The notes beneath the pieces were generated by a model that had not been told where the DNA came from, made no database searches, and was given only the letters and a program-made list of their open reading frames with translations. Shown here one piece after another: positions 49,967 through 58,960 of a stretch of 64,000 nt of DNA. Source of the DNA: Ottowia thiooxydans DSM 14619 (GTDB lineage: Bacteria > Pseudomonadota > Gammaproteobacteria > Burkholderiales > Burkholderiaceae_C). The first letter of the stretch is position 1. The number at the start of each line of letters is the position of its first letter. The translations under genes were made by a program, and so were the position numbers. Location of the stretch: assembly GCF_000422885.1 (NCBI RefSeq), contig NZ_AUGX01000035.1, positions 1 through 64,000 of the forward strand, in the 5' to 3' direction.

Positions 49967-51570
49967 TTTTCTGGTGCCGCCCAGACGCTGTCTTTGGGTC
50001 CGTTGTGCACTCGCCGTGCGGTAGCGCGTGACATCCAGATCAAGGCCAGTGCACCTAGCAGAGCGGTGATGTCCACGCTTAGCATTGCGCTGTCCATCCA
50101 CAGACCGGAGGCTGGAAACAGCCAGCCCAGCAGAGATGAAAGTGGGATGGCCGCAGTGCATAGAGCAGACAGCCAAAGTAGAGGGACCGAAGCGCGCGCG
50201 GCGCCGCGTAAAAACGCCCAGGCCAGACTGCCAAAGAACACAGCGTAGTAGATGCCTACATGCCAGGCCGCCATGTCATTGACCCTGCCAGGCAACCACT
50301 TGGCGGCGGCGATGGTCAGGGATAAGCCAGCGACGCAGCCCAGGCAAACCCCCACGCTGGCGGCCGCCATGAGGGCCGTATCGCGCCGCTGTACAGGCAG
50401 GTCGCCGTCTTTTTTTCGCTGCGCTTTTCGCCGGCTTTCCACCCAGAGCAAGTTGCCGCTATAGAACAGCCAGGCCCCGGCCAAGCCCAGGAGGAAATAC
50501 AGCCACCATACCGCCAAGCCGCCGAATGAGGCCATGTGCAAGGCAAAGAAGCTGCTGATGAAGAGATTGGCGGTGGTTTGCTTGCCACTCAAGTAATCCA
50601 TTGAAAGGATCTTGCCGCTGTAGGGGTCAAGTTGGGCGAACCCGCCTGCCGCACGTGGCGAAACCGCCTCGGTGTTCTTGCCCCACACCCGTACTGCGGC
50701 CTTGGGTCCGGTGACTTGGGTGTATTGGAGCGAAGTTGGCTCAAATCCTGGGGATGCATCCTTGACGATCTGCGTCAATTGCGACGGCGTGAGCATTTGC
50801 GCCGGATTGAGTGAAGGTGCTTCGCTGGGCTTGGTGGGGCGCCGGCTGTACATTTCGCTCCACTTGCCTTCGAACACCGCCTTGTCCTGTATTTCATAGA
50901 TCTGGTCGTGGAAGGCGAAGACCACCGCGCTCAAAGCCATGACCAGGTGAAACGGCAGGCTGACGATGCCGACGACGTTGTGTGCATCCAGCCACATGCG
51001 CTTCAGGTTCTTGCCCACGCGCAAGGCAAAGAAGTCCTTGATCAGCGAGGGCAGCAGCACAATGAGCCCGGAGATCAGGGCCACGAAATACAGCGCAGAG
51101 ATTACTCCCATGATCCAGCGGTTGGGGTCTGAATCCACGGGCAGGCCCACGACCCGGTGCAGGACATCTATGAATTCCACCAAGCGGGAGGGGCGCGGCT
51201 CGTCCACCTGAACATTGCCGTCCGGGCCAAGGCGGGCAGAGAAATGGCGCACTGCGCTCTCGTCGTGGTCGCCCGCATTGGGGTCCTTCACCTGCCATTC
51301 CACGCGCGGAATGGCCTTTTCGTTTTCCAGGCGAACTGTGAATGCTTTTGCAGCCGCTGGGGTTGATGTCACGGTCTTGGCGATGAGGGTGTGCACATCG
51401 TCCATAGGCACTGAAGGGACGATGGCGGCTGGTGGCGTGGACCAAACGCGAAGCGGTTCCTTGAAGACCGTCAAGGCGCCGGCGTAGAACGCGATGAACA
51501 GCGCCATGCCGCTCACGATGCCTGTCCAGGTATGGACAGATTTGTAGATTCGAACGACGTCGGCTCTCAT
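49933..51570 (-). CDS. PepSY-associated TM helix protein (iron-uptake reductase-like)
   Basis: Inner-membrane protein of 545 residues from the ATG at 51570 (ATGA overlap with the preceding DUF3649 gene). The N-terminal helix [23 protein letters not shown] is characteristic of PepSY_TM proteins; several further helices follow, with a large periplasmic loop (about 40-150). Such proteins in siderophore operons are thought to be ferric-siderophore reductases. The frame extends to 51777 without support. Confidence 0.9.
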   Translation of the reverse strand: MRADVVRIYKSVHTWTGIVSGMALFIAFYAGALTVFKEPLRVWSTPPAAIVPSVPMDDVHTLIAKTVTSTPAAAKAFTVRLENEKAIPRVEWQVKDPNAGDHDESAVRHFSARLGPDGNVQVDEPRPSRLVEFIDVLHRVVGLPVDSDPNRWIMGVISALYFVALISGLIVLLPSLIKDFFALRVGKNLKRMWLDAHNVVGIVSLPFHLVMALSAVVFAFHDQIYEIQDKAVFEGKWSEMYSRRPTKPSEAPSLNPAQMLTPSQLTQIVKDASPGFEPTSLQYTQVTGPKAAVRVWGKNTEAVSPRAAGGFAQLDPYSGKILSMDYLSGKQTTANLFISSFFALHMASFGGLAVWWLYFLLGLAGAWLFYSGNLLWVESRRKAQRKKDGDLPVQRRDTALMAAASVGVCLGCVAGLSLTIAAAKWLPGRVNDMAAWHVGIYYAVFFGSLAWAFLRGAARASVPLLWLSALCTAAIPLSSLLGWLFPASGLWMDSAMLSVDITALLGALALIWMSRATARRVHNGPKDSVWAAPENQRVAGDEAAA

Positions 51571-51875
51571 GCTCCGCTTCCCAGACGTAAAAGCCACCAG
51601 ACGCCCGCGACCAGGACATTCAAGCCCCCTAGCCACAACCAGGCACGCAGGCCGCTTGAAAAAAGGTACACCAAAGAAAGCGCAGTCAGCCACACCAGCG
51701 GCACCAGCCACATGGCAAGCTGCCCACTCACCGCCAACGACATGCGGGGCAAGATAGCCATCAACACGCCACTGCAAATGATCGCCAGACTCAGGCCCAG
51801 GATCACGCCGGCCAATGTTTTGGATATCCAGTCAGGCCGGATAGGTGTGGGTTTTGGTTTGGATAGCGTGGTCAT
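51567..51875 (-). CDS. DUF3649 small membrane protein of iron-uptake operon
   Basis: Protein of 102 residues from the ATG at 51875 with three hydrophobic helices (about 18-40, 48-70 and 78-98). DUF3649 proteins are typically found with TonB receptors and PepSY proteins, as here. The role is not established. ATGA overlap with the PepSY gene. Confidence 0.82.
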   Translation of the reverse strand: MTTLSKPKPTPIRPDWISKTLAGVILGLSLAIICSGVLMAILPRMSLAVSGQLAMWLVPLVWLTALSLVYLFSSGLRAWLWLGGLNVLVAGVWWLLRLGSGA

Positions 51876-51959
51876 TTTTGGTTTTTCAGTGCCCGGATCG
51901 CCAAGGCCAGTTGTTGCTAACAATCGCCTGGGGGCTGGAGACGCTTACCCTCACCCCCA

Positions 51960-51983
51960 CCCTCTCCCGCGAGCGGGAGAGGG
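51960..51983. repeat. hairpin repeat related to the tkt-gap array
   Basis: Perfect stem CCCTCTCCCGC/GCGGGAGAGGG with a 2-base loop, followed by GGTAAAAC. It sits between the DUF3325 and DUF3649 genes of the iron operon, and GC-rich repeat sequence continues to about 52060. It may attenuate transcription between operon genes. Confidence 0.8.
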
Positions 51984-52061
51984 GGTAAAACCAGAGGGCC
52001 GCGGAGCGGGCTTTGCCCGGCCGCTGGTGGCGTTCCCCTGGGGGGAAGGCGCGTAAGCGCC

Positions 52062-52331
52062 TCAGGGGGGAGTCCTATCAACCAAGGCTCCTATGTAGGG
52101 CAGAACAGACAAAGCCAGCATCAATGTGGTGACAAGGGCAAAGGCGGTGGCCAGTGGCCGCATGTCCTGGGCGAACGCGAGCCAGGCTGCCACCAGCAGA
52201 GCGGTACCTGCGATATACGCGGGCCACGAAGGCCAGGCCTTGGACCACATCTTCTGATTGGGCGAGGCTGCGTAGAAGCAGAGGCAGGCCAAGGTGGTGG
52301 TGGTCAGGCCGATGACGGTGAATATAGGCAT
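52062..52331 (-). CDS. DUF3325 small membrane protein
   Basis: Protein of 89 residues with three hydrophobic helices, matching DUF3325 proteins that accompany TonB-dependent siderophore receptor genes. Function unknown. It follows the receptor gene by 124 bp. Its last codons and 3' flank lie at the edge of the repeat sequence at 51940-52061. Confidence 0.8.
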   Translation of the reverse strand: MPIFTVIGLTTTTLACLCFYAASPNQKMWSKAWPSWPAYIAGTALLVAAWLAFAQDMRPLATAFALVTTLMLALSVLPYIGALVDRTPP

Positions 52332-52455
52332 CAGGACTTCAAAGATCGTTCTGGGTTCATTCCATCAAACAACAAACCCAGCTCGGAGTTGGCTGGGTGG
52401 GTGATTCGCTGAGCGACACACGCGCACCCCGAGGGATGTGCGTGTGCGCCTGGGA

Positions 52456-54627
52456 TCAGAACGACACGGTGGCCGACAGCCTGAAGGTACGTGGTGCACC
52501 TGGCATCACGAAGCCGTCGCTGAATATGCCGCTCCAGTATTTCTTGTCCGTCAAGTTCTCCACGCTGGCGTTGAAGCGCACAGGCGTTGCGCCGAACTTG
52601 GTTTCATATCTGGTCACGAGATCCAGGCGATTCCATGAAGGTACGCTGATCTTGTTGCCGGAATCGGCCCACTGTGAGCCCACGTAGATCAGGCGGCCAC
52701 CCACTGACAGACCGCGTACAGGGGTATCCCAGTCCAGGCCGATACGCGCACGCAGTTTGGGCACGCCGTAGGTTTGCAGGCCGGTGTTGATCTGGCTCGA
52801 CTTGATGTATTCCACACCGCCCAGCAAGGAAAGCGTTGGCGCGACCTTGCCGAAAGCGCTCCACTCAAACCCGCGCAGACGTTGCTCGCCATCCATCACC
52901 TGAGTGTTCGCGCTGTTCGTGATGATGGAAGGTTTCTTCACCTGGAAGGCACTGAAGGTGTGCGTGGTCTCGCCCAGTTGTACTTTCACGCCCACTTCAC
53001 CCTGCTTGGTGTTCATGGGGGCCAGGGTGTCGCCCTGGTTGGCGAAACCGACGCCTACCACCCGGCCGGGTTCAAGGCCTTGGGTGTAGTTGGCAAACAG
53101 CGAGACGTTGTTGCCCCATGGGCGAACCACTACGCCCAGCATGGGTGACACACGGCTCTTGCTGTAGTCCGATGAAACACCGTTCACCAAGGGTGTTTTG
53201 ACTTGCTGATAGCGCAAGCCTGTCGTGAGCAGCACTTTGTCCCCCGCGAAGCTCATGACATCCGCTACGGCGATCGAGCGGAATTCATTTTCGGTGGTGT
53301 AGCTTTTCCACGTGGGTGCCACTGGGAAGACCGGTGTGACCGGGTTGTACATGTTGGTGTTGGTGCAGTAGTTGCACGCCGTGTTCACGGTGCCTTCCTT
53401 GTGCTGAAGGACGTTGAACGAAAGCTGCAGGCGGTGCTGGACGCTGCCCGTGGCAAACTTGCCAATCATGCCGGCCTCGGCGGTGCGGCGCTCCGATTTG
53501 GTGTGCACGTTGTAGACGGCGCCGCGTGTGGTGCCATCCGCTCCGGTGACGAAAGCGCGGGTGCCAAACAAAAGGCCCTGGCCTTCGGCTTCTGAGCCGC
53601 CAAAGGCGAAATAGCCTTGCCAGTTCTGGGTGACATCGACTTCAGCGCGAGCGAGCAGCCCACTGTTTTCGTACTTGCCGCTGGTGCCACGGAACATGTT
53701 CACGTCACCGCTGGGTGGGGACAGGAGTCTGCCCACGCCAGGAATGGCGGCGTTGCCCTGGAAGTTGAACATGCCTGGGCTGCCGTTGCTGATCTTGTTG
53801 ATGCTGTTGTAGACGTCCAGCGAGAAGCGGGCTCTGTCTCCCAGATAGTCCAGGCCCAGCGCTGCAACGCGGCGGCCCTGCTTCTCATCCTTGGCGCCCA
53901 TTTTGCCGTCGCCATAGACGCCGTTGAAGCGTACGCCCACGCGTTGTTCAGGGCCAAAGCGTTTGGCCAGGTCGGCATGCACCTGGAAGTAGGAGCCAGA
54001 GACGAAAGTGGTGGTCAGGTCGGCGACGGGCTGAGCCAGCGCGCGCTTGGTGACCATGTTCACAGAACCGGCCACGCTGGCCAAGGGTGGCATTCCAGAC
54101 AGCAGCACGTTAGGCCCGCGCATCACTTCCACGCGTTCAAACATCTCGATCGGCACCGAGTTGGCGGGTGCGATCCCATAGAGGCCATTGGTGGCGATAT
54201 CCATGGCCGTGACATCCAACCCGCGAAGGTTGAAGTTTTGCAGCAAGTGGCCTTTATTGGTCGTGAAGACTACCGCGGCTTCGTTTTCCAGCACGTCTTG
54301 AAGGGAGAGTGCGGACCAGTCTTCAGCCAACTCACGCGTATAGGCGTTGACGTGTACTGGTGCATCGACGATGGATGTGGCGCCGAGAATGCCCAGGCGC
54401 GCGCCTTTGGCGGCTTTACGCCCTGGAGCCAAAGTGGGGAGGTCTTCGCGCTCATATTTGTCACGTATGGTGACTTGAGGGAGCGTCGTTGTCTGGCCTT
54501 CGGCCTGTGGTGTGGGTTCTGCTGGCGTCTGTGCGCTCACAGTGGAGCTTGCGCTAGCGGCCAACACGGCCAGAACAATGGAGTTAAACCGCAGCCTGCG
54601 GACGGACGCTTTTTGCATGGTAGCCAA
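52456..54627 (-). CDS. TonB-dependent siderophore receptor
   Basis: Outer-membrane receptor of 723 residues. The signal peptide ends around residue 32 (ASSTVSAQ). A plug domain (about 70-210, RGPNVLLSGMPPLASVAGSVNMVTK) is followed by a 22-strand barrel ending in the aromatic LSATVSF. There is no N-terminal signalling domain, so no FecR/FecI partner is expected. The ligand is unknown. A Fur-box-like sequence lies directly upstream. Confidence 0.93.
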   Translation of the reverse strand: MATMQKASVRRLRFNSIVLAVLAASASSTVSAQTPAEPTPQAEGQTTTLPQVTIRDKYEREDLPTLAPGRKAAKGARLGILGATSIVDAPVHVNAYTRELAEDWSALSLQDVLENEAAVVFTTNKGHLLQNFNLRGLDVTAMDIATNGLYGIAPANSVPIEMFERVEVMRGPNVLLSGMPPLASVAGSVNMVTKRALAQPVADLTTTFVSGSYFQVHADLAKRFGPEQRVGVRFNGVYGDGKMGAKDEKQGRRVAALGLDYLGDRARFSLDVYNSINKISNGSPGMFNFQGNAAIPGVGRLLSPPSGDVNMFRGTSGKYENSGLLARAEVDVTQNWQGYFAFGGSEAEGQGLLFGTRAFVTGADGTTRGAVYNVHTKSERRTAEAGMIGKFATGSVQHRLQLSFNVLQHKEGTVNTACNYCTNTNMYNPVTPVFPVAPTWKSYTTENEFRSIAVADVMSFAGDKVLLTTGLRYQQVKTPLVNGVSSDYSKSRVSPMLGVVVRPWGNNVSLFANYTQGLEPGRVVGVGFANQGDTLAPMNTKQGEVGVKVQLGETTHTFSAFQVKKPSIITNSANTQVMDGEQRLRGFEWSAFGKVAPTLSLLGGVEYIKSSQINTGLQTYGVPKLRARIGLDWDTPVRGLSVGGRLIYVGSQWADSGNKISVPSWNRLDLVTRYETKFGATPVRFNASVENLTDKKYWSGIFSDGFVMPGAPRTFRLSATVSF

Positions 54628-54652
54628 TCCTCCCTATTATTCTCGAATAGGA

Positions 54653-54677
54653 GTTAATGATAATCATTCTCATTCTA
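54653..54677. promoter_or_regulatory. Fur box upstream of the TonB receptor
   Basis: The sequence TTAATGATAATCATTCTCAT contains two GATAAT/ATTATC-type hexamer repeats in the arrangement recognised by Fur. It lies about 30 bp upstream of the receptor start codon. It implies iron repression of the whole four-gene operon. Confidence 0.85.
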
Positions 54678-54831
54678 TTCGCTAGGAAGGCTTGATGTGA
54701 CATTCTGTTGCGCAGACGCCGCAAAAGCGTGGGTAAAGTTTTGATGAAAGCGCAACTGAGTCTTTGAACTAGGGCGTGCTCACACCAAATTCACGCCCGC
54801 TAGAGACGGGCGCGATTCAAAGACCTTCCGC

Positions 54832-55041
54832 CTACTTGACCCATCGCAGCTTGAATACCGGCCTGGACTTGGGCGGTGTCCTATCGCAAAAGCTGGAGTT
54901 CGAGGTGAGCCGGATGTCCGCACTGCGACGGCTTGAAGCCTCGCGTCTGGCTTGGATTTCGGCTTCGGTGAAGACGCGTTCAGCATCAACGATGAGTCGC
55001 TGAATCTCTCGATCCAGTTGAGCTGGGGATGTAAATCGCAT
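54832..55041 (-). CDS. small orphan protein, paralogue-like 1
   Basis: Protein of 69 residues; AGGA 9 bp before the ATG at 55041. It reads as helical and charged. The segment DAERVFTEAEIQARREAS resembles HAERVLVEAKAKREAS in the gene at 55517, suggesting a common origin. No known family recognised. The 152-residue frame overlapping it (54780-55238) is poor in coding character. Confidence 0.5.
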   Translation of the reverse strand: MRFTSPAQLDREIQRLIVDAERVFTEAEIQARREASSRRSADIRLTSNSSFCDRTPPKSRPVFKLRWVK

Positions 55042-55516
55042 TTGAATTTCCTGGGGCTAATCAGAAGGGAGTTACTTAGGTCATGAACGCGTTCCTCGTG
55101 AGTGGGCGATAGAAGGTATCTTGGCGAAACGAACAAAACGAGGACCCCGCGTTGGGCTGTTTTCCGTTCGTTGCTGCCGACGATCCTTCTACCGTCCACA
55201 CTCCTTAATAAGTAACGGGAGGGGCACTTGAGTTCCATCCAAGTGCCGTGTGCTGCGAAACCATCGCGCCTTGATGAGGTATCAGGAAGGGGCGCCGGAA
55301 TGCGTTGTTATGCTGGCCTTGATCGCCATCGTCATGTGGCGGACGAAGCTAGGGCGCGCAGGGTCAGTAAGGCCGGCGCCGCATGCGCCAAGCCGTAGGA
55401 GAAGTCGCAGAGTGGAGAGTGGCCAGCTGGGACGAGGGCCAAGCGTTCAGAGGCCTGAGCTGACTTCAGAGAGCTCAGGACGGCTAAGGATGCGAGGGCT
55501 AGGGTGTGAACACGCC
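55042..55516. other. intergenic region between small orphan genes
   Basis: About 475 bp with no gene I can support. It contains the right-hand 18-bp inverted repeat near its end. An open frame at 55250-55693 has an unconvincing Arg-rich translation. Confidence 0.5.
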
Positions 55517-55798
55517 CTAGACCATTGGCCGCGGAGGTCTGGCTTTTGGTGGGGAGGCCACGGTGCGTTGGGCCCGGGTCTTCGCCTCGCGTTGGAACCC
55601 TGCCAGCTTGGCTTGAATGGCCGCATGGACTTCTGCGATGTCTTCCTGAGAGAGCTGGCGTTCAAGCTTCTCGCGAGCATCCGCCTCGCCTAACCCGGAC
55701 GCTTCGCGCTTGGCCTTGGCTTCCACCAGGACGCGCTCAGCATGGCGGAGCACTTGTTGAATATCAGGATCTGACGGAGAGGAGTCTTCTGAAAGCAT
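55517..55798 (-). CDS. small orphan protein, paralogue-like 2
   Basis: Protein of 93 residues from the ATG at 55798, with an excellent AGGAGG 5 bases upstream. It is helical and charged (RHAERVLVEAKAKREASG, REKLERQLSQEDIAEVHAAIQAKLAGFQ), possibly coiled coil. The C-terminal basic Pro-rich tail RTVASPPKARPPRPMV ends at a TAG within the CTAGGGCGTGTTCACACC repeat. Similar in its middle to the gene at 54832. No known family recognised. Confidence 0.6.
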   Translation of the reverse strand: MLSEDSSPSDPDIQQVLRHAERVLVEAKAKREASGLGEADAREKLERQLSQEDIAEVHAAIQAKLAGFQREAKTRAQRTVASPPKARPPRPMV

Positions 55799-55886
55799 GC
55801 GCACCTCCTAGAATAGAGAAAGGGGTTTCCAAAATTGGTAACGCTAAAAAGAAGCGGGCGTTCCAAGTCAGAAGGCCTGCTGGCAC

Positions 55887-56288
55887 TCATGCGGTTTTCG
55901 GCGGAGTTCGAAAACCAAATGGGGTGAGGTCTGGTTTGAGCAAACCCATCGTGGAGGGTTTTGAGATCTGCAACTCGTCTTCGAGCAGGGAAGTCATGGC
56001 TTTCACGGTCTGCGTCAAGACCTCGACTTCTTCGGCGGCCCGTGTGTTTCGGTCGGCGAGGACGAGGTCGGGCACCTGTGGCTTCGCGTTTCCGTCGATG
56101 CCAAGAATACCCAGGGCGCGCGACGCCTGCAAGGAATTCACCTGGTTTTGCAGTTCCTCTTCCAGACCCAAAGAATAAAGCTGGCTCTTGGCCAAGGCAA
56201 TGGCATCGCTTTCCTTTTGTGCGCCAACTTGTTGAAGACCGATGGAGGTGTCTGGCAAGCGAGGGGTGTTGGCAGAGATGTTGGTCAC
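55887..56288 (-). CDS. small orphan protein
   Basis: Protein of 133 residues starting with GTG at 56288 behind AGGAGCATC. It has a helical, acidic, Gln- and Leu-rich centre (LYSLGLEEELQNQVNSLQASRALGILG) and a Pro-rich C-terminus. It may form one operon with the gene at 55517 (88 bp apart). Function unknown. Confidence 0.55.
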   Translation of the reverse strand: MTNISANTPRLPDTSIGLQQVGAQKESDAIALAKSQLYSLGLEEELQNQVNSLQASRALGILGIDGNAKPQVPDLVLADRNTRAAEEVEVLTQTVKAMTSLLEDELQISKPSTMGLLKPDLTPFGFRTPPKTA

Positions 56289-56409
56289 ACGATGCTCCTG
56301 GGGAAAATGGCTTTAGCCAGAGTTAGTGGCAGGCCGGCTGCGAGGGTTCCATTGTTCCCGGCGTTTGCGGCCAAATGGCAGCCTTGCGCGAAGAAAAGGC
56401 ATTTGCGGG

Positions 56410-57894
56410 CTACTCGTTCGGAGTTTGGGCGGCCTCCAAGGGTTGCGCGTTGCGAGCAGCCCATTCCTGATACTCGACCGGAAATGCCGCTCGAAAACGT
56501 GCCATGTGGGCGAGCGCCAGACGGTCCTGCTCAAGCAGCGAGGCGCTTTCGATCACCTTGGTGATGACGCGCGGCTCGGGCGAGAAGTGCAGCGCGGCGA
56601 GAGAGACTGGGAGCAGCCTCTGCGCACTTTCACGATTGGCGGGACGAGTGGTGACTTCCGCGAAGCGCACCACATCCGCAAACAGCCAGGAGGCTTGGGT
56701 TTTTCCCAGCGTGTTGTCACGGTAAGCTTCTGCGCGTTCCTCGCTGGAGATAAAAAGCTGGCTGATACGGTGGTAATCCCATCCTGCGTAGGCCACTGCT
56801 GCCATCATGGCTATGGCCGCAGCGTTACGCCATTTTGGTCTGGCGGCCTCCGCTGGCGATGAGCCGGGCGTGCATAGCAGCCAGACGCAAAGAGCGGCGG
56901 CGATCTGAAAGGGGCCATACCAAAGCGGGTATTCGACCATGCTGTGGATGGCGATCACGCCGAGCACGCCCCAGGCCATTTGCCTGGAAGGATCAGACTC
57001 GCTCCATGGCTTGGCGCGCCACACAAACCAGGCAGCCAAGGCGCAGGTCAGAAACGCCACCGGCACACCAAGTTCTACTGCAAGATGCAGCGGAAGGTTG
57101 TGCGCGTTATCCAGAATGTGGCAAAAGCGGGGGCCTTCATAGAGGGTGATGTAGTGCGCGTAATCCAGCTCGCCCCAACCCCAGCCTAGCCATGGCTTCT
57201 GTGCGATCAGGTGTAGCACGTTGTTCCATAAGATGAGCCGGCTGCCGCATGTTGATTCCGCGTTGCGCAGGCGATCAAGCATATCGCGCCCCGCCACACC
57301 TTCGGTGTTCTGGATGAGTGCAGGCAGCGCCAGCGCCGCAAGTAAAAAGATGGCCAGTGCCGCCACGGCCACCAGTGCACGCTTGCCGTTGCTGGGTAGC
57401 CTGCGAGACCACCACAGCACGACGGCGCCCAAGACAATGAGTTCAACCAGGCCTATGCGCGAGGCGGTGGCGGCTAGCGCGACCAGCAGCAAGGCGCCCA
57501 TCCAGCTTGCGTGCGAAGGCTTCAACCGGTGCCGTTGCAGCAGCCAGCGCAGCGCAAGTGCGCCAATCATGAGCAATGAGGCCAGCTGGTTGGGTTGGCG
57601 CAGGTTGCCGAAAGCCTGCCCTGGTTGAGCGATGTTGACCACAGGGTAGAGCGGCAACTCGAGATCGAAATACTGAAGCAATGCAATCAGGCTGCTGAGC
57701 AGCGCCGCCGCCAGCCAACTCCAGGCTGCAATGGCTGCGCCGTCTTCTCTTTCACGGGCAGGCCAGAAGGCCAGGAGCAGACCGCCCATGGCAGCTGACG
57801 CCAGATAGGGAAGCATGGTCGCGGTGGGGCCGGCAGTGATCGGCCAGAGCCAGGGAAGCGCAACGAGAACAGAGCACAGCAAGCGAAGGAGCAT
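56410..57894 (-). CDS. pglL: O-antigen ligase-like protein-glycan oligosaccharyltransferase PglL
   Basis: Multispan membrane enzyme of 494 residues with about 12 helices, of the Wzy/WaaL/PglL superfamily. The FGNLRQPNQLASLLMIGAL motif and a large periplasmic loop with WLGWGWGELDYAHY and HILDNAHNLPLHL are typical of PglL-type pilin oligosaccharyltransferases. PglL transfers lipid-linked glycans to Ser or Thr of secreted proteins such as PilA. The gene is on its own, far from pilA and the pse cluster within this window. Confidence 0.9.
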   Translation of the reverse strand: MLLRLLCSVLVALPWLWPITAGPTATMLPYLASAAMGGLLLAFWPAREREDGAAIAAWSWLAAALLSSLIALLQYFDLELPLYPVVNIAQPGQAFGNLRQPNQLASLLMIGALALRWLLQRHRLKPSHASWMGALLLVALAATASRIGLVELIVLGAVVLWWSRRLPSNGKRALVAVAALAIFLLAALALPALIQNTEGVAGRDMLDRLRNAESTCGSRLILWNNVLHLIAQKPWLGWGWGELDYAHYITLYEGPRFCHILDNAHNLPLHLAVELGVPVAFLTCALAAWFVWRAKPWSESDPSRQMAWGVLGVIAIHSMVEYPLWYGPFQIAAALCVWLLCTPGSSPAEAARPKWRNAAAIAMMAAVAYAGWDYHRISQLFISSEERAEAYRDNTLGKTQASWLFADVVRFAEVTTRPANRESAQRLLPVSLAALHFSPEPRVITKVIESASLLEQDRLALAHMARFRAAFPVEYQEWAARNAQPLEAAQTPNE

Positions 57895-58096
57895 CGGGGG
57901 ATTGTGCCAAGTCCGAAAGGCACTTAGTCACGGCACTGTTGTACCTTTGCATTCAGGGAAGGCCAAGGCAGGCATATACCAACCATGGGGTAAATCGCAA
58001 GGCGGCGAGCAGCACCAGCTTGGTGGAGCATGCAGCGTCTGAAAACGATTCCACCATAGAGTGTCAGGGTTAACCCGCGTGCTCAGGTAATGTAAG

Positions 58097-58108
58097 ATCG
58101 TATACGAT
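58097..58108. promoter_or_regulatory. palindromic operator upstream of the GntR regulator
   Basis: ATCGTATACGAT is a perfect 12-bp palindrome 17 bp upstream of the regulator start. A half-site-like ATCGTAT follows at 58119. It fits the operators of FCD-type GntR regulators, so autoregulation and control of the downstream catabolic operon are likely. Confidence 0.75.
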
Positions 58109-58124
58109 TAGTCGAAATAATCGT

Positions 58125-58820
58125 ATGAACTACTTGCTCCCTCAAATCAGCACGGATTTCTCCGAGGTCAGGAACACTACCCTGGGGACCTTGGTCCGCA
58201 ATCGGCTGCTGTCCAAGATTCTTTCCGGAGATCTCACGCCAGGCCAGGCTCTGCGTGAGCCTGAGATCGTTGAAGAACTTCAGGTCTCCCGGGTGCCGGT
58301 GCGGGAAGCGCTGAGGCAATTGGAGAGCATGGGCTTGGTGGTGGCGCGCAAGAACCGCGGCGTCAGCGTGCGAACCTTGACCGATAAAGAAGTCAGCGAT
58401 CTCTATGACTTCCGCGGGCTGCTGGAGGGTTTTGCAGGTCAGCAAATGGCCTTGCGCGAGGCGAGCGAGCGCACAACGCTGGCTACGCAGCTGGATCTGT
58501 TATGCGGTGAGATGGATGACGCCATTTCGCAGGATGACGCCAAAAAGTACTACCACAGCAATCTTCGATTTCACTGGGCGTTCATTGAAGCACTCGGTAA
58601 TGAGGAAATCGAAAACACGTATCGCGAAATCACCCAGAAGCTGCATCTGGCGCGGTTCAAGAATTTGCAGGATCCCGCGCATCGAAAGCATTCCAACGAC
58701 GAGCACAAATTGATCGCGGCCGCACTGCGTGATGGTGGGGCCTCCACGGAGCCCCAGCCCTGCGCGGCCCTGCTGGTGGCGCACGTCAAACAGGCGTTGG
58801 TGCGATTGAGGCAGATCTAG
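58125..58820 (+). CDS. GntR-family (FCD) transcriptional regulator
   Basis: Regulator of 231 residues. The N-terminal winged HTH (about 18-85, GDLTPGQALREPEIVEELQVSRVPVREALRQLE) precedes an FCD ligand-binding domain (about 95-225). Such proteins usually repress carboxylate catabolism and respond to the substrate. It stands before the Bug-PrpD-dehydrogenase genes in the same direction. Confidence 0.93.
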   Translation: MNYLLPQISTDFSEVRNTTLGTLVRNRLLSKILSGDLTPGQALREPEIVEELQVSRVPVREALRQLESMGLVVARKNRGVSVRTLTDKEVSDLYDFRGLLEGFAGQQMALREASERTTLATQLDLLCGEMDDAISQDDAKKYYHSNLRFHWAFIEALGNEEIENTYREITQKLHLARFKNLQDPAHRKHSNDEHKLIAAALRDGGASTEPQPCAALLVAHVKQALVRLRQI

Positions 58821-58834
58821 GAACGTGTTCGTAC

Positions 58835-58859
58835 CCAGGTTCCAAGGCTTAGAACCTGG
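58835..58859. repeat. hairpin between regulator and Bug gene
   Basis: Stem CCAGGTTC/GAACCTGG with a 9-base loop, no T-tract. It may separate transcripts or stabilise the mRNA end. It partly resembles the CCTGGTCAA sequence after the Bug gene. Confidence 0.6.
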
Positions 58860-58960
58860 TCAAGGCATTCGAGCATTCAGGCAGGCCGGCGAAGTGTCAT
58901 GTTTCTCACCGAGAAGCAGGAGGTTTCGGCCGGCGATTACAACGCAAACAGGAGACAAAC

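Larger units (their letters stand above)
54769..55520. repeat. 18-bp inverted repeats CTAGGGCGTGTTCACACC bounding 752 bp
   Basis: CTAGGGCGTGCTCACACC at 54769-54786 and its inverse at 55503-55520 match at 17 of 18 positions. Similar CTAGGGCGTGTTC sequences occur at 47570-47582 (inverse) and in weaker form at 58817 and about 59955. The enclosed segment contains only the small gene at 54832-55041 and could be a mobile cassette, but no target duplication was verified. Confidence 0.6.

Noticed and set aside
53617-54657. Antisense 346-residue open frame across the TonB receptor
   Set aside because: Opposite strand to a clear receptor gene with all expected motifs; the translation has no family resemblance.
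54780-55238. 152-residue open frame over the small gene at 54832
   Set aside because: Composition is Ser/Arg-rich and no ribosome binding site is seen, while the 69-residue frame is protein-like and has one.
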